DNA of 64,000 bases from JAKAAZ01 sp963817855 (GCA_963817855.1 CAWFQA010000004.1:496001-560000); one strand, 5' to 3'; shown: positions 24,765-34,920, counted from the first letter of the stretch. Numbers and translations: made by a program. The notes: generated by a model not told the origin, from the sequence alone.

Positions 24765-27521
24765 TCAGCCGAGTTTGACGGTTCGCAGGCGCAGCGCGTT
24801 TGAGATCACCGAGACCGAGCTCATGGTCATGGCTGCGCTGGCAATCATCGGACTTAGCAGCAGTCCAAAGAACGGATAGAGAATTCCAGCCGCAATCGGC
24901 ACACCCAGGGAGTTGTAGAGGAAGGCAAACCATAGGTTCTGGCGGATATTTCGCATGGTCGCGCGACTCAGCTCGCGGGCTCGCACAATGCCGTGCAGGT
25001 CTCCTTTGACCAGCACAATCCCCGCGCTTTCGATGGCGACATCCGTGCCGGTTCCCATGGCAATGCCAACGTCTGCCTGCGCCAGAGCGGGTGCGTCGTT
25101 GACGCCGTCGCCTGCCATCGCGACCTTACCTTCGGCCTGTAGCCGCTGAATGATCTGTGCTTTTTGTTGCGGTAACACGCCTGCTTCCACTTGATCAATG
25201 CCGAGTCGTCGCGCGACCGCTTCTGCCGTGGTCCTTGTATCGCCGGTCAACATCACGACGCGCAGGCCGTCCCTGTGCAGTTGCCGCATGGCCTCGACCG
25301 CAGATGCCTTGATTGGATCGGAAACTCCCAGTAGCGCCGCCAGCGAGCCATCCACCGCGGCGAACAAAATCGTTGTGCCCTCGCGCTGCATCGCTTCCGC
25401 CCGCTCTCTGGCTGCTCCCAGCTGGATACTTGCGGCTTCCATTTGTGCTGCATTGCCGATCACGACGGATTTGTCGTCCACCTCGGCTTTCGCGCCTTTG
25501 CCGGTGGTGGACTGAAACGCGGTCGCAGGTGCAAGCCACAGTTGTCGCTCTTTCGCCGCTCGAAGAATTGCTCCAGCCAGCGGGTGTTCGCTGGCCTGCT
25601 CGAGACTGGCCACCAGGCGAAGAACCTCATTCTCCGCGAGGTTTCCGACCATTTCAATCTGCGTCAGCTGCGGCTTTCCCTCGGTCAACGTGCCCGTTTT
25701 ATCGACCACAAGGATCGTGACTTCAGAGAGCCTTTCGAGAGCCTCAGCATTGCGCACCAATACGCCGGACTGTGCACCGCGTCCGGTTCCCGCCATGATG
25801 GACATCGGCGTGGCCAGTCCCAGAGCACAGGGACAGGCGATAATCAGCACCGCGACGGCGTTGACAAGCGCATGCGCCAAGTGCGGCTCCGGGCCCCATA
25901 TTGCCCAAATGATCGCGGTCACGACGGCGATCGCAACCACTGCGGGCACAAACCATCCTGCCGCCCGATCCGCCAGCCGTTGAATGGGTGCACGAGTTCG
26001 CTGCGCGGCGCTCACCATTTGTATAATCTGGCTGAGCAGGGTTTCGCTGCCTACTCGTTCAGCACGCATGCGAAAACTTCCGGTCGCATTGACGGTTCCA
26101 CCGGTGACCTGGCTACCTGCAGTTTTCTCCACCGGCAACGGTTCGCCCGTCACCATAGATTCGTCAACACTGCTGGCGCCGTCGAGCACCACGCCGTCGA
26201 CAGGAACTTTTTCACCCGGGCGCACTCGCAGCGTGTCGCCCACAGCGATGGTTTCCAGCGGACGATCTTCTTCACGCCCGTCGGGGAGTACCATCCGCGC
26301 CGTCTTCGGCGCCAGGCCCAACAGGGCTTTCAGCGCGCTCGAGGTTCGGCTGCGTGCCTTCAGCTCCAGCACCTGTCCCAGCAGAACCAATATCGTGATT
26401 ACCGCGGCCGGTTCAAAGTAGAGATTCAAGCCGCCATCCGCGGCCTTCAGGGTCGCAGGAATATGAGTTGCCCAGGCGACAGAGGCAATCAGTGCACTAA
26501 CGCTGTAGAGATAGCTGACGCCCACGCCAAGGCCGATCAGCGTGAACATGTTCAGGTTCCGGCTGCGCAGGGAATTCCATCCCCGAACCAAGAATGGCCA
26601 GCCGCACGACAGCACCACGGGAGTAGCCAGGGCAAACTCCAACCATCCAATGGCCCTTCCAAGAAAGCCCGCCAGCGGATGGGCAGCCACAAATCCATCG
26701 ACCATGATTGCCAGCAACGGAATCGTCAGCGCCGTACCGATCCAGAATCGTCGCCGCATGTCGTCCAGTTCCGGATTGGATTCCTCGACCGCCACCGTGC
26801 GCGCTTCAAGCGCCATACCGCAGATGGGGCAGCTACCTGGCCCTGGTCGCACCACTTCCGGATGCATCGGGCACGTGTACTCGGTTCGTGTGATGCTCAG
26901 GGATATCTGTGCGGGCTCCAAGGCCATGCCGCAAATCGGGCACGCGCCGGGCTTGTTCTCGTGCACCTCGGGGTCCATGGGACAGATATATTCAGTAGCT
27001 TGGCTCGAAGCCGCCGTGGAGACAGGCTTAGGAGCACTTGTCAGTGCGACTACGGTCGGCGCAGGCGGCTGCAAGTAGTTTTCCGGCGCCTGCACAAATT
27101 TGTCGTGACAACCGTGGCAGCAAAAATAATACTTCGATCCGTTGTGCGTTGTGCTCACCGTGGCCTTCGTGGGATCGACCTTCATGTGGCAGACCGGGTC
27201 GATTGCCGGCGATGGCTTCAAATATGCGTCAGGGTCGGCGGTAAACTTCGCCACACACGATTTTCCGCAGAAGAGATACATCTTGCCATTGTGTTCGACT
27301 TGACCTGCTGTGCGCGCCGGCGTGACCTTCATCCCGCAGACAGGATCGATTTCTGTTGGCGTGTATTGCTCTGGTTGTGAACGAAATTTCTCTGCGCAGC
27401 CGGTGCAGCAGAAGTAATAGCTCTTGCCGGAATGTTCCGCCGATGCCGCAGCCTTGTCGGGAGAAACCTGCATCCCGCAGACAGGATCTTTCACCGTCCC
27501 TAGTTGCGTCAGCTCAACCAT
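24765..27521 (-). CDS. Copper-translocating P1B-type ATPase with three YHS and two HMBD domains
   Basis: The 918-residue pump has the full P-type core: CPC in ACPCALGLATP, phosphorylation site DKTGTLTEG, TGEPLPVEK, and MAGDGVNDAPALAQADVG. The last helices carry FLYNSLGVPIAAG and AAMTMSSVSVISNALRL, the P1B-1 (Cu+/Ag+) signatures. The N-terminus lacks the usual GMxCxxC domain. It has three tandem YHS domains (DPVCGMQV, DPVCGMKV, DPVCHMKV, each ending in a CCxxC or CGKSC-like segment) and two HMBD zinc-ribbon-like units (YICPMDPEV, YTCPMHPEV, each with CPICGMALE). It probably exports Cu+ from the cytoplasm. No copper regulator gene is adjacent. Confidence 0.92.
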   Translation of the reverse strand: MVELTQLGTVKDPVCGMQVSPDKAAASAEHSGKSYYFCCTGCAEKFRSQPEQYTPTEIDPVCGMKVTPARTAGQVEHNGKMYLFCGKSCVAKFTADPDAYLKPSPAIDPVCHMKVDPTKATVSTTHNGSKYYFCCHGCHDKFVQAPENYLQPPAPTVVALTSAPKPVSTAASSQATEYICPMDPEVHENKPGACPICGMALEPAQISLSITRTEYTCPMHPEVVRPGPGSCPICGMALEARTVAVEESNPELDDMRRRFWIGTALTIPLLAIMVDGFVAAHPLAGFLGRAIGWLEFALATPVVLSCGWPFLVRGWNSLRSRNLNMFTLIGLGVGVSYLYSVSALIASVAWATHIPATLKAADGGLNLYFEPAAVITILVLLGQVLELKARSRTSSALKALLGLAPKTARMVLPDGREEDRPLETIAVGDTLRVRPGEKVPVDGVVLDGASSVDESMVTGEPLPVEKTAGSQVTGGTVNATGSFRMRAERVGSETLLSQIIQMVSAAQRTRAPIQRLADRAAGWFVPAVVAIAVVTAIIWAIWGPEPHLAHALVNAVAVLIIACPCALGLATPMSIMAGTGRGAQSGVLVRNAEALERLSEVTILVVDKTGTLTEGKPQLTQIEMVGNLAENEVLRLVASLEQASEHPLAGAILRAAKERQLWLAPATAFQSTTGKGAKAEVDDKSVVIGNAAQMEAASIQLGAARERAEAMQREGTTILFAAVDGSLAALLGVSDPIKASAVEAMRQLHRDGLRVVMLTGDTRTTAEAVARRLGIDQVEAGVLPQQKAQIIQRLQAEGKVAMAGDGVNDAPALAQADVGIAMGTGTDVAIESAGIVLVKGDLHGIVRARELSRATMRNIRQNLWFAFLYNSLGVPIAAGILYPFFGLLLSPMIASAAMTMSSVSVISNALRLRTVKLG

Positions 27522-27765
27522 TTGCTCCCCGTTTCGCAGTTACTCATCTGGAATGGAGGCCGCGTTATCTGTGGAGGCCGGCCCTTGCAGCCCGAACGAA
27601 TTTGACCTGGACTCCGCTTGTTATCCGGGACCCGCTGGAAGGTGTCTCATACATCTGAAATCGCTCGATACCTACGGCGTGAGACCCGAAATCCAAGCGG
27701 CTTTCTGGTCATTGGCCGAGGTCGCGACACTTATATAAAACGGCTTCTATTCTTTCGATGAGCAA

Positions 27766-30483
27766 CTACGGTTGTGGTTGCTGATTCTGATTCGAATCCT
27801 GATTTTTGCTCTTGTCGTCATCTTTGAAGGCACCAAAGATCTTGCCAAAAAATCCCTTTTTCTTCTTTGGCGGCTCAACCTGGTTCTGTTGCCCATTCTG
27901 CGCATTTGCTGGATTGTTTCCCTGTGGGGCTTGTGGCTGCACCACGTTCGCAGGCGGCGGAGCTATGACCGGCGGAGTAGTTCCTTTGTCTCCTAAACCG
28001 AACATCTTTTGAAAAACGTTTCTCTGGTTGGCGTTCGGATGGTCGCAGGTCCCGGTTGGCTGGGTTCCATCCAGAAACGCGGCAGTATAGTCAATCGGGC
28101 AGGAAGCGTCCGCAATCAGGTTGGTTGCTTTATCGAGTGTCACTTCAGTCACGCCGGCGGGAGGATCAAAGATTTGCGTATCGGAATACTGCGGCAGCTT
28201 CACCGCGTTCTTCATGAACTCCGCCCACATGGGCACTGCGGCCTGCGCGCCTTCGAGTTTCAAATCGGTGTAATCGTCATTGCCGATCCAGATGACGCAC
28301 AGTAAATTGCTGGTATATCCGACAAACCACGCGTCGTGCTCGGTGCCGGTTTTGCCGGCGGCAGGCGCAGTGAATCCCAGTCCGCGCACCCTCGCTGCCG
28401 TGCCGTGGTTGATCACGTCTTCCATCAGGCTCGTTGTAAGGAAGGCCACGCGAGGGTCCAGTACCGGTTTCGATATTGGTGAGAAATCGTCCACCACATC
28501 TCCGTCGGCGGTTCGAACCGAAGAGATCATGTTGGGCTCAATCCTCAGCCCGTTGTTGGCAAAGACGGTGAATGCACCCGCTACCTGGAACGGGGAAGCG
28601 CCGTAGGTGCCAATAGCCATCGATGGCGTTGCCTGCACAGAAGTAATCCCGGCCTGATGCGCCAACGCAGCCACATTGTCGAAGCCGACCATTTGCGCCA
28701 GCGCGACGGTGGCGACGTTCTGCGACAGCATCAACGCGGTTCGCGCCGTAATCATGCCCATCTGTTCGTGTTTGTAATTGTGCAGCGAATACTGCACTGT
28801 GCCATTCTCGAATTCGAAGGTTGTATCAGCGTCGTTTAGCATCGTCGCCGCGGTAAACACACCCTCCTGGCCCGGCAGCGGAACTCCTGTCAGACTGCTG
28901 TTAAATGCGGTTGCATAGACAAACGGTTTAAACGACGATCCCATCGGCCGCTGAACGACAGTATGGTTGAACTGGCTGACGCCATAATTGCGTCCGCCCA
29001 CCAGCGCCAGCACCTGGCCCGTATGCGGATTCAAAGCAATTAGCGCCACCTGCGGGTAGGTGATGTGCTGGTTCGTCATCACGATGCCGTGGCGAGTATG
29101 GCGCTCATAGCGCCGCCGCACCATGGCGTCCACACTCTTCATGCCGTCTTCAACGGCCACCGTCGCGACGCTCTGCAGGTCAGGATCGAGTGAGGTGTAG
29201 ATGTGCAGGCCCTCGCCGTTGATGTCGCGATCTCCGTAGCGCTCCATCAACCTCTTGCGCACCAGATCGACAAAATAGGGCGCCTCGCGCTCATCGACGC
29301 TAAACGGAGTCAGGTTCAGAGGCGCTGCTTTGGCCTCGTTCGCTTGCTGGCGCGTAATCGAGCGGGTTTCCACCATCGCGTCTATCACCATGTTTCGGCG
29401 GGTAATGGCGCGATGCGGATAGCGATAAGGCGACAGGCGGCTGGGTCCCTGGATCATCCCAGCCAGCAGCGCACACTCCGGCAGATTTAGGTCGCGAATA
29501 TTCTTGCCGAAATAGGCCTGTGCCGCTTCTCCAAAGCCGTTGATGGCGAAGCTGCCGCGCTGTCCCAGCGGGACCTCATTGGCATAAATGGTAAAGATTT
29601 GCTGTTTGGTGTAATGATGCTCCAACTGGAAGGCGATCGCGGTCTGGATAATTTTGCGCCTCCATTGTTTTTCCGGAGAAAGAAAGAAAAGGCGAGCGAC
29701 CTGCATGGTCAGCGTGGAACTGCCCTGGCTGTATCGCCGCGACCGCAGATCGGCGAAAAATGCGCCGAAGACACGAACATAGTCCACCGCGCCATGTTCA
29801 AAATAGCGCCGGTCTTCAATCGACGTGACTGCGGGGACAAGATATTTTGGCAGCTCGTCGTACGTGACCAGGCGGCGCTTGCCGCGATCTTTGTCGGACA
29901 GCCCGGTAATCAATTGCGGTTCCAGCTCGTACGCACTCAATTGCTCGCCGTCATCCGCCTTGATCGCCTTTACCACGCCCTTGGCGGTGTAAACGGTCGC
30001 GCCATCCGGAGCATGGTAGGACTGCGGACCGGGCTGGATGTGAATGCTGCTTTCCGTCAGCGCGTAGGTTCCTATTTGAGACGGGTGGGACTGGCCCACC
30101 GGACTATAGCCAGCCTGATTCAACTCATGCGCGATTTCCTGCACGCTGTATTTCTGATCCGGTCGAACCTCCGCCGGAGCCGCGTAGATCTTCGCCGTTT
30201 TCGCAAACAGCGGCTGGCGCAGGCGCAGTTCCACCACATGTTCGTATGCGTGATAGTAGTAGGCGAAAACGATGCCGCCCACTGCGCAGACCAGTAGCAC
30301 GCATGCCGCCAGTGCCAGCAACACTCTGATTTTCCAATCGGAGTGCCATTTTTTGCCACCCCGGCGACCGGTGGGGCGGCTGCGTGGACGACTGCCACCT
30401 CCGCTGGCGGCTCGTGTCCTGCCGGCTCCGTTGGGTGGGTTGGGTCGCGTTGTTATTCGCGGAGGTCTCTCGGTTCCTGCCAT
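27766..30483 (-). CDS. Class A penicillin-binding protein (PBP1-type transglycosylase/transpeptidase)
   Basis: About 905 residues. A basic cytoplasmic tail and one membrane segment (VLLALAACVLLVCAVGGIV) are followed by a PBP1b-like linker domain, the GT51 transglycosylase (EDRRYFEHGAVD with catalytic Glu, GSSTLTMQVARL) and the transpeptidase domain. Its penicillin-binding motifs are SSFK, SQN and KTGT. The C-terminal ~100 residues are Pro/Gln/Asn-rich with a KKKKGFFGKIFG stretch that could contact membrane or partners. ATG 30483 follows GAGAGGA; a TTG four codons upstream is less likely. It polymerises and crosslinks peptidoglycan. Confidence 0.92.
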   Translation of the reverse strand: MAGTERPPRITTRPNPPNGAGRTRAASGGGSRPRSRPTGRRGGKKWHSDWKIRVLLALAACVLLVCAVGGIVFAYYYHAYEHVVELRLRQPLFAKTAKIYAAPAEVRPDQKYSVQEIAHELNQAGYSPVGQSHPSQIGTYALTESSIHIQPGPQSYHAPDGATVYTAKGVVKAIKADDGEQLSAYELEPQLITGLSDKDRGKRRLVTYDELPKYLVPAVTSIEDRRYFEHGAVDYVRVFGAFFADLRSRRYSQGSSTLTMQVARLFFLSPEKQWRRKIIQTAIAFQLEHHYTKQQIFTIYANEVPLGQRGSFAINGFGEAAQAYFGKNIRDLNLPECALLAGMIQGPSRLSPYRYPHRAITRRNMVIDAMVETRSITRQQANEAKAAPLNLTPFSVDEREAPYFVDLVRKRLMERYGDRDINGEGLHIYTSLDPDLQSVATVAVEDGMKSVDAMVRRRYERHTRHGIVMTNQHITYPQVALIALNPHTGQVLALVGGRNYGVSQFNHTVVQRPMGSSFKPFVYATAFNSSLTGVPLPGQEGVFTAATMLNDADTTFEFENGTVQYSLHNYKHEQMGMITARTALMLSQNVATVALAQMVGFDNVAALAHQAGITSVQATPSMAIGTYGASPFQVAGAFTVFANNGLRIEPNMISSVRTADGDVVDDFSPISKPVLDPRVAFLTTSLMEDVINHGTAARVRGLGFTAPAAGKTGTEHDAWFVGYTSNLLCVIWIGNDDYTDLKLEGAQAAVPMWAEFMKNAVKLPQYSDTQIFDPPAGVTEVTLDKATNLIADASCPIDYTAAFLDGTQPTGTCDHPNANQRNVFQKMFGLGDKGTTPPVIAPPPANVVQPQAPQGNNPANAQNGQQNQVEPPKKKKGFFGKIFGAFKDDDKSKNQDSNQNQQPQP

Positions 30484-30573
30484 TGTTCCTCTCAACTGTC
30501 GCTGCTCGGTCGACCGTTGTTGCGGGCCCCTGAGTGCAGGGCACTTCGACTTGTTCGCCCTCGGTTCGTTGGT

Positions 30574-32421
30574 CTACGTCAACGCAACCGGTGTGGCTGC
30601 CTGCACACGCTCGTGAATCTGTTTCGCGGCTGTGTCAAATGCAATATCCTCGCTGCTCTTGCTGGACCGTGTAACCAATTCCACAATGCCGTCCGCAGCT
30701 TTTTTCCCTACATTCACCCGGAATGGAATGCCAACCAGGTCAGCATCTTTGAACTTCACGCCGGCGCGCTCTTCGCGATCATCCAGAAGAACGTCCAAGC
30801 CGGCAGCGCTCAATTCCTCGGCTAACTTTTCGCCGCTGGCTTTTAGACCCGCATCACTCACGTTGGTAATCGTCACCACCACGTCGAACGGCGCAATCGA
30901 CGGCGGCAGAGAAAACCCATTTTCATCGAAGCTCTGTTCCACGTTGGCGGTCAGAATGCGCTCAATTCCGATGCCGTAGCTGCCCATGATCGGCGTAACT
31001 TCTTTGCCATTCGGGTCGAGCACTCGCGCTCCCATGCTATCCGTGTAGCGGTAGCCAAGCTTGAAGATGTGACCGATCTCCACGGCTTTGGCTACGCGCA
31101 GCGGAGCGTCACACGTGGGGCAGCCTTCGCCCTCGTTCACCGCGCGAACACTGGCTGAAACCGTCCAGGTGAAATCTCGCTTCGGCGTGACATTCCGAAA
31201 GTGGTAGTCGAGCTTGTTCGCCCCGCAGATCATATTGCTGCGCTCCGCAAGGGCTTCATCCAGCACCAGCACCATCTTCAGTCGGTTGGCCGCTGCCCAG
31301 AATTTCTGGGACTTGTTGGGCTGAAATGTCGGGCTTTGCAACTCGGGAAGCAGACTTGGCTCAATTGCCTGAGTTAGGCCGACCGGGCCCAGAAATCCTC
31401 CTGGAGCCTTGAAGTAAATGGCCAGCTCTTCGGGCAGCATCGGCCGTAGTTGTCCGGCGCGCAGCAGTCCCATCAGCTTGGTTTCGTTCACATTGTGATC
31501 GCCGCGCAAAAAGACCGCCACTGCCAGCCAAACCGGATGATCGGCCGCATCGCGCTTTTCTGCCATGTAGGCGACGCACTTGATGTCCTGGCTGGCGCTC
31601 ACCTTCAGGAACGCGGTTACGTCCGCAATCGCGCCCATCCCCGGGGTATGCACCAGTTCCGGCTGACCGTCGCCGCTCGGCGCCAGGTTTTCCGCCGGGG
31701 GCAGTTGCGAAGTCGCTTTTTCAACATTGGCGGCATATCCGCACTCCGCGCAACTGGCGATCAGGTCTTCGCCGGCATCCGTGTACACCATGAACTCCTG
31801 GGATTGGCTGCCACCCATCGCGCCTGAATCCGCTTCGACCGCAACAAACTTTAGCCCGCACCGGGAGAAAATCCTACGGTACACCGCATCATGCTTCTGA
31901 TAGCTGGCGTCGAGCCCCGCTGGATCGATATCGAAGGAATATGCATCCTTCATCAGGAATTGCCGCACCCGCAGCAGACCCGCCTTCGGGCGCGGTTCAT
32001 CGCGAAACTTGGTCTGGATCTGATACCAGATCTGCGGCAGCTGTTTGTAACTGCGCAGCTCTTTCCGGGCGATTTCCGTCATCACCTCTTCGTGCGTCAT
32101 GCCCAGGCACAGGTCGGCGCCCTTGCGGTCTTTCAGGCGGAACATGTTGTCGCCCATGCTGTGCCAGCGACCGCTCTGTTCCCACAGCTCGCGAGGCAGC
32201 AAAGCCGGCAGCAGAAACTCCTGCCCGATCGAGTCCATTTCTTCGCGCACAATGGCGACGATCTTGTTGATCGAACGCTGCCCGAGGAACAGGTAGGAGT
32301 AGATTCCGGCGCCCAACTGGCGTATGTATCCCGCGCGAACCAGAAACTTGTGACTGGCAACCTCGGCGTCTGCCGGGGCCTCACGAAGAGTGGGAAGAAA
32401 AAGCTGCGACCAGCGATGCAT
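30574..32421 (-). CDS. proS: Prolyl-tRNA synthetase (bacterial type)
   Basis: A class II aminoacyl-tRNA synthetase of about 615 residues. Motif 1 lies around GYIRQLGAGIYSYL and motif 2 in TKFRDEPRPKAGLLRVRQF. The central editing (INS) domain spans ~230-390 and motif 3 is GSYGIGIERI, followed by the anticodon-binding domain. The presence of INS makes it the bacterial ProS1 type. ATG 32421 (MHRWSQLFLPTLREA) matches family N-termini; a TTG at 32451 is possible. No clear ribosome site is seen. Confidence 0.94.
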   Translation of the reverse strand: MHRWSQLFLPTLREAPADAEVASHKFLVRAGYIRQLGAGIYSYLFLGQRSINKIVAIVREEMDSIGQEFLLPALLPRELWEQSGRWHSMGDNMFRLKDRKGADLCLGMTHEEVMTEIARKELRSYKQLPQIWYQIQTKFRDEPRPKAGLLRVRQFLMKDAYSFDIDPAGLDASYQKHDAVYRRIFSRCGLKFVAVEADSGAMGGSQSQEFMVYTDAGEDLIASCAECGYAANVEKATSQLPPAENLAPSGDGQPELVHTPGMGAIADVTAFLKVSASQDIKCVAYMAEKRDAADHPVWLAVAVFLRGDHNVNETKLMGLLRAGQLRPMLPEELAIYFKAPGGFLGPVGLTQAIEPSLLPELQSPTFQPNKSQKFWAAANRLKMVLVLDEALAERSNMICGANKLDYHFRNVTPKRDFTWTVSASVRAVNEGEGCPTCDAPLRVAKAVEIGHIFKLGYRYTDSMGARVLDPNGKEVTPIMGSYGIGIERILTANVEQSFDENGFSLPPSIAPFDVVVTITNVSDAGLKASGEKLAEELSAAGLDVLLDDREERAGVKFKDADLVGIPFRVNVGKKAADGIVELVTRSSKSSEDIAFDTAAKQIHERVQAATPVALT

Positions 32422-32639
32422 GGGTAGGGTCAATGTCCTTATCGTGTTCAATAGCTCAATCTGTTCATTCTACTTGTTTCTGTGAGCGCCCTTTCGAATT
32501 GCACCGTTGTTGGACGTCAGACCCCACCCATTGGCGCCTCGCGGTTTCCTCAACCAGGTGGATCGACCCGCTCCGTCAGAAGGCGGCGGGCGGTTTTAAC
32601 CGTTTTGTAATCAAAGTCCCACGGACCCAGTCTAGTGTT

Positions 32640-32993
32640 ATGGAAATGAGAGATGATGCACTCACCCTTGAAACATTGCCCAGTTCGCGTTCCGATGCGA
32701 TCGTTTTGCGACTCAGCGGTCCAATTACACTGACATCGCTGTTTCCTCTGAAGGACACTCTCGGCACGGTGAAGGAAAACCTCATCATTCTGGATATGTC
32801 GCAGGTGCCCTACGTCGATTCTGCCGGCCTCGGCACGATCCTCATGTTTTACGTCTCCGCCCAGAAGAATGGTCGCAAGCTGGCGCTTGCCGGTGTCACC
32901 GACCGAGTGCTGAGTTTGATACGCATGACCCGCGTCGATACTGTTTTAACTATGTTTTCCAGCGTAGAAACGGCGGAGCAGAGCACTTTGTAG
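32640..32993 (+). CDS. STAS-domain anti-sigma factor antagonist-like protein
   Basis: A 117-residue single STAS domain of the SpoIIAA/RsbV type. The phosphorylatable serine region is MSQVPYVDSAGLGTILMFYV, matching the DSxGL motif. Such proteins bind anti-sigma kinases when dephosphorylated. No cognate kinase or phosphatase gene is adjacent, although a SpoIIE-phosphatase relic lies at 16.7 kb. It is divergent from proS and convergent with the kdsD-like gene. Confidence 0.88.
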   Translation: MEMRDDALTLETLPSSRSDAIVLRLSGPITLTSLFPLKDTLGTVKENLIILDMSQVPYVDSAGLGTILMFYVSAQKNGRKLALAGVTDRVLSLIRMTRVDTVLTMFSSVETAEQSTL

Positions 32994-33021
32994 GGCGATT
33001 GTCTCGGGAGCCGCGAGGCAC

Positions 33022-34074
33022 CTAAAACAGCTCCGTGCCCCAAAGATCGTGCAGGTGGATGACGCCTTCGATCTGGCCTTCGCCATCCACCACAATCAGA
33101 GACGTAATCTTACGCTCCTCCATGCGGCGCAGGGCTTCGGCAGCAAACTCGTTTGCAGCAATCGTCAGGGGATTGTGGTGCATGGCTTCGCCAGCTGTCT
33201 TGGCAAGCGCACTCGCCCCGTCTTTCTCCAGTAGCCGGCGCAGGTCGCCGTCACTCAGCAGGCCCACCAGCTTTCCGTCCGCTGTCACAGTGGTCATGCC
33301 CAGGCCTTTGCGCGACATTTCGTAGATCACGTCTGTCATCGCAGTCTTTGGCGCAACACGCGGCACCGCATCGCCAGAATGCATCAACTGTTCGACACGC
33401 ATTAGACGCTTGCCCAGCTTTCCGCCGGGATGCAGATTGGCAAAATCTTCCGCGCGGAAACCCTTGCGAGTAGAAATGGCAATGGCGAGCGCATCGCCCA
33501 GCGCCAGCATCGTCGTGGTCGAGGCGGTCGGCGCCAGCCCCAGCGTGCACGCCTCCTGTTCCACAGAACAGTCCAGTGCCACATCGCTCGCTTGCGCCAG
33601 GGTGGATTGCATATCGCAACAAAAGCTGATCAGTGCATCGCCAATGCGCTTTAACATTTCCAGCAGGCGAAGAATTTCTTCTGTCTCGCCGCTCGCCGAC
33701 AGGGCAATGACGACATCGCGTTTGGCCAGCATGCCGAGATCGCCATGATGCGCCTCGGCCGGATGCAGAAACAGCGCAGGGGAACCCGTTGAACTGAGCG
33801 TTGCGGCAATCTTCTGCGCGATGATGCCGCTTTTGCCCATGCCGGTGACCACGACGCGGCCGCCAGCCGTGCCGCAGGCAACAATCAGATCGACGGCACG
33901 CGCGAAATCCTGCTTCATAGTTGGCGCAGAACGGTTGCTCCCGTCCAGTCGATCGGCCAGCGCCATCAATGCCTGGGCTTCAATCCGAACCAATTGCGCC
34001 GGATCCACGTTGCCGGAGCGATTCTGTACGCTGGACTCGCGCGACGTATGGTCGGATTGTTTCTGTGCTTTCAT
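33022..34074 (-). CDS. kdsD: KpsF/GutQ-family arabinose-5-phosphate isomerase
   Basis: About 350 residues: a SIS sugar-isomerase domain (VVTGMGKSGIIAQKIAATLS, SASGETEEIL, ADFxNLHPGG-like EDFANLHPGGKLG) followed by two CBS domains (MTDVIYEMSRKGLGMTTV, LTIAANEFAAEALRRMEE). The enzyme makes D-arabinose 5-phosphate for KDO synthesis, feeding lipopolysaccharide assembly, consistent with hldE and a GT9 transferase elsewhere in the window. The start at 34074 (MKAQKQ) is tentative; no clear ribosome site is present. Confidence 0.9.
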   Translation of the reverse strand: MKAQKQSDHTSRESSVQNRSGNVDPAQLVRIEAQALMALADRLDGSNRSAPTMKQDFARAVDLIVACGTAGGRVVVTGMGKSGIIAQKIAATLSSTGSPALFLHPAEAHHGDLGMLAKRDVVIALSASGETEEILRLLEMLKRIGDALISFCCDMQSTLAQASDVALDCSVEQEACTLGLAPTASTTTMLALGDALAIAISTRKGFRAEDFANLHPGGKLGKRLMRVEQLMHSGDAVPRVAPKTAMTDVIYEMSRKGLGMTTVTADGKLVGLLSDGDLRRLLEKDGASALAKTAGEAMHHNPLTIAANEFAAEALRRMEERKITSLIVVDGEGQIEGVIHLHDLWGTELF

Positions 34075-34455
34075 CGCTATCCACAACAGGGAACTGAGTT
34101 AGAAGATACTGCATCGGGGACACGGAAGCCATTTCGCAAGACCACGCAGCAATCCTGATACGCTTTCGCAGAATCGACCCAAACACCTATGTTACGAAAG
34201 TATTCCGCCATTCGTAATCGGTGCACAATTCTCCAACAATTCACGTAGAAATCTCTAGACACCTTGCGGCGACAACTGTAAGTTCTTGGTTGACCATCAT
34301 CTGCAGACGGCCAACTAAAAAGATCCAGCAGGGGCCGCGCTCGAGCGTCGAAGAACAACTTGCTTAATTTTCTGCCTGGGCCGGTGATCCCGCCTCACTT
34401 CTCCAGCCTCGGAAATCATGAGAAGGACTTCAAACCCCCATTGGAGTTGACACCA
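34075..34455. other. Divergent intergenic region with a TTACGAA inverted repeat
   Basis: These 381 bp separate the kdsD-like gene from a hypothetical exported-protein gene. The only clear structure is a perfect 7-bp inverted repeat, TTACGAA (34192-34198) and TTCGTAA (34211-34217), separated by 12 bp, which could be an operator. No gene or RNA is evident. Confidence 0.45.
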
Positions 34456-34920
34456 ATGCATGTCCTGGGACTGCGATCTCGTTTTGCACCTCGATGTACA
34501 CGCAAACGTCTTTCATTCGCGATGCGGAATCAAGTTTCCTGCCATGACTTGCGAGAAATATGTCAGTTCTTACTTGTTGCCATGCTCGCGATCCTCTTGG
34601 CGTCTCCTCGAGCCGCATATGCAGCTACGATCTCGAGCCCGTCAAGCGCCGAACTTGCCGTGACAATGCAGATTCGAACCACCCAATTCCTCTCGCGTGT
34701 GACCAAAGCTTCGAAGCTGGTTCCATTGATTCCGGTGGGTGGTTTGCCGATGTTTCCGGCAGTGTTCTTGTGGCTCCCGGAAACCGAAAACCTGTCCAGC
34801 GCCCAAGTTGTGCATGTTCAATCCGAACCGAGCCATCCGCAATCCAGATCGTATCGCTGGGTCCGGATAGGCATGCTTATCCTCCTCGGATTGGGCCTCC
34901 TAGGAATGCTTTTCGGTTGA
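34456..34920 (+). CDS. Hypothetical membrane-associated protein
   Basis: A possible 154-residue protein. A basic N-terminus leads into a hydrophobic signal-like segment (FLLVAMLAILLASPRAAYA), a ~75-residue periplasmic part without recognised motif, and a C-terminal membrane helix (IGMLILLGLGLLGMLFG). A GGAG lies 9 bases before the ATG at 34456; a later ATG at 34522 is also possible. I recognise no family. The two-hydrophobic-segment layout argues for a real gene, but this is uncertain. Confidence 0.5.
   Translation: MHVLGLRSRFAPRCTRKRLSFAMRNQVSCHDLREICQFLLVAMLAILLASPRAAYAATISSPSSAELAVTMQIRTTQFLSRVTKASKLVPLIPVGGLPMFPAVFLWLPETENLSSAQVVHVQSEPSHPQSRSYRWVRIGMLILLGLGLLGMLFG

Noticed and set aside
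25443..27380. 645-codon open frame antisense to the copper ATPase gene
   Set aside because: It is the mirror of a highly conserved GC-rich gene; the composition (many Arg, Gln, His) is shadow-like and no domain is visible.
27522..27765. CueR/MerR-type operator for the copper ATPase
   Set aside because: ACCTTCCAG-like and TTGACCTGG-like pieces occur, but no symmetrical operator or properly spaced promoter can be built on the correct strand; GAGACA-17-GATAAC is too weak to call.
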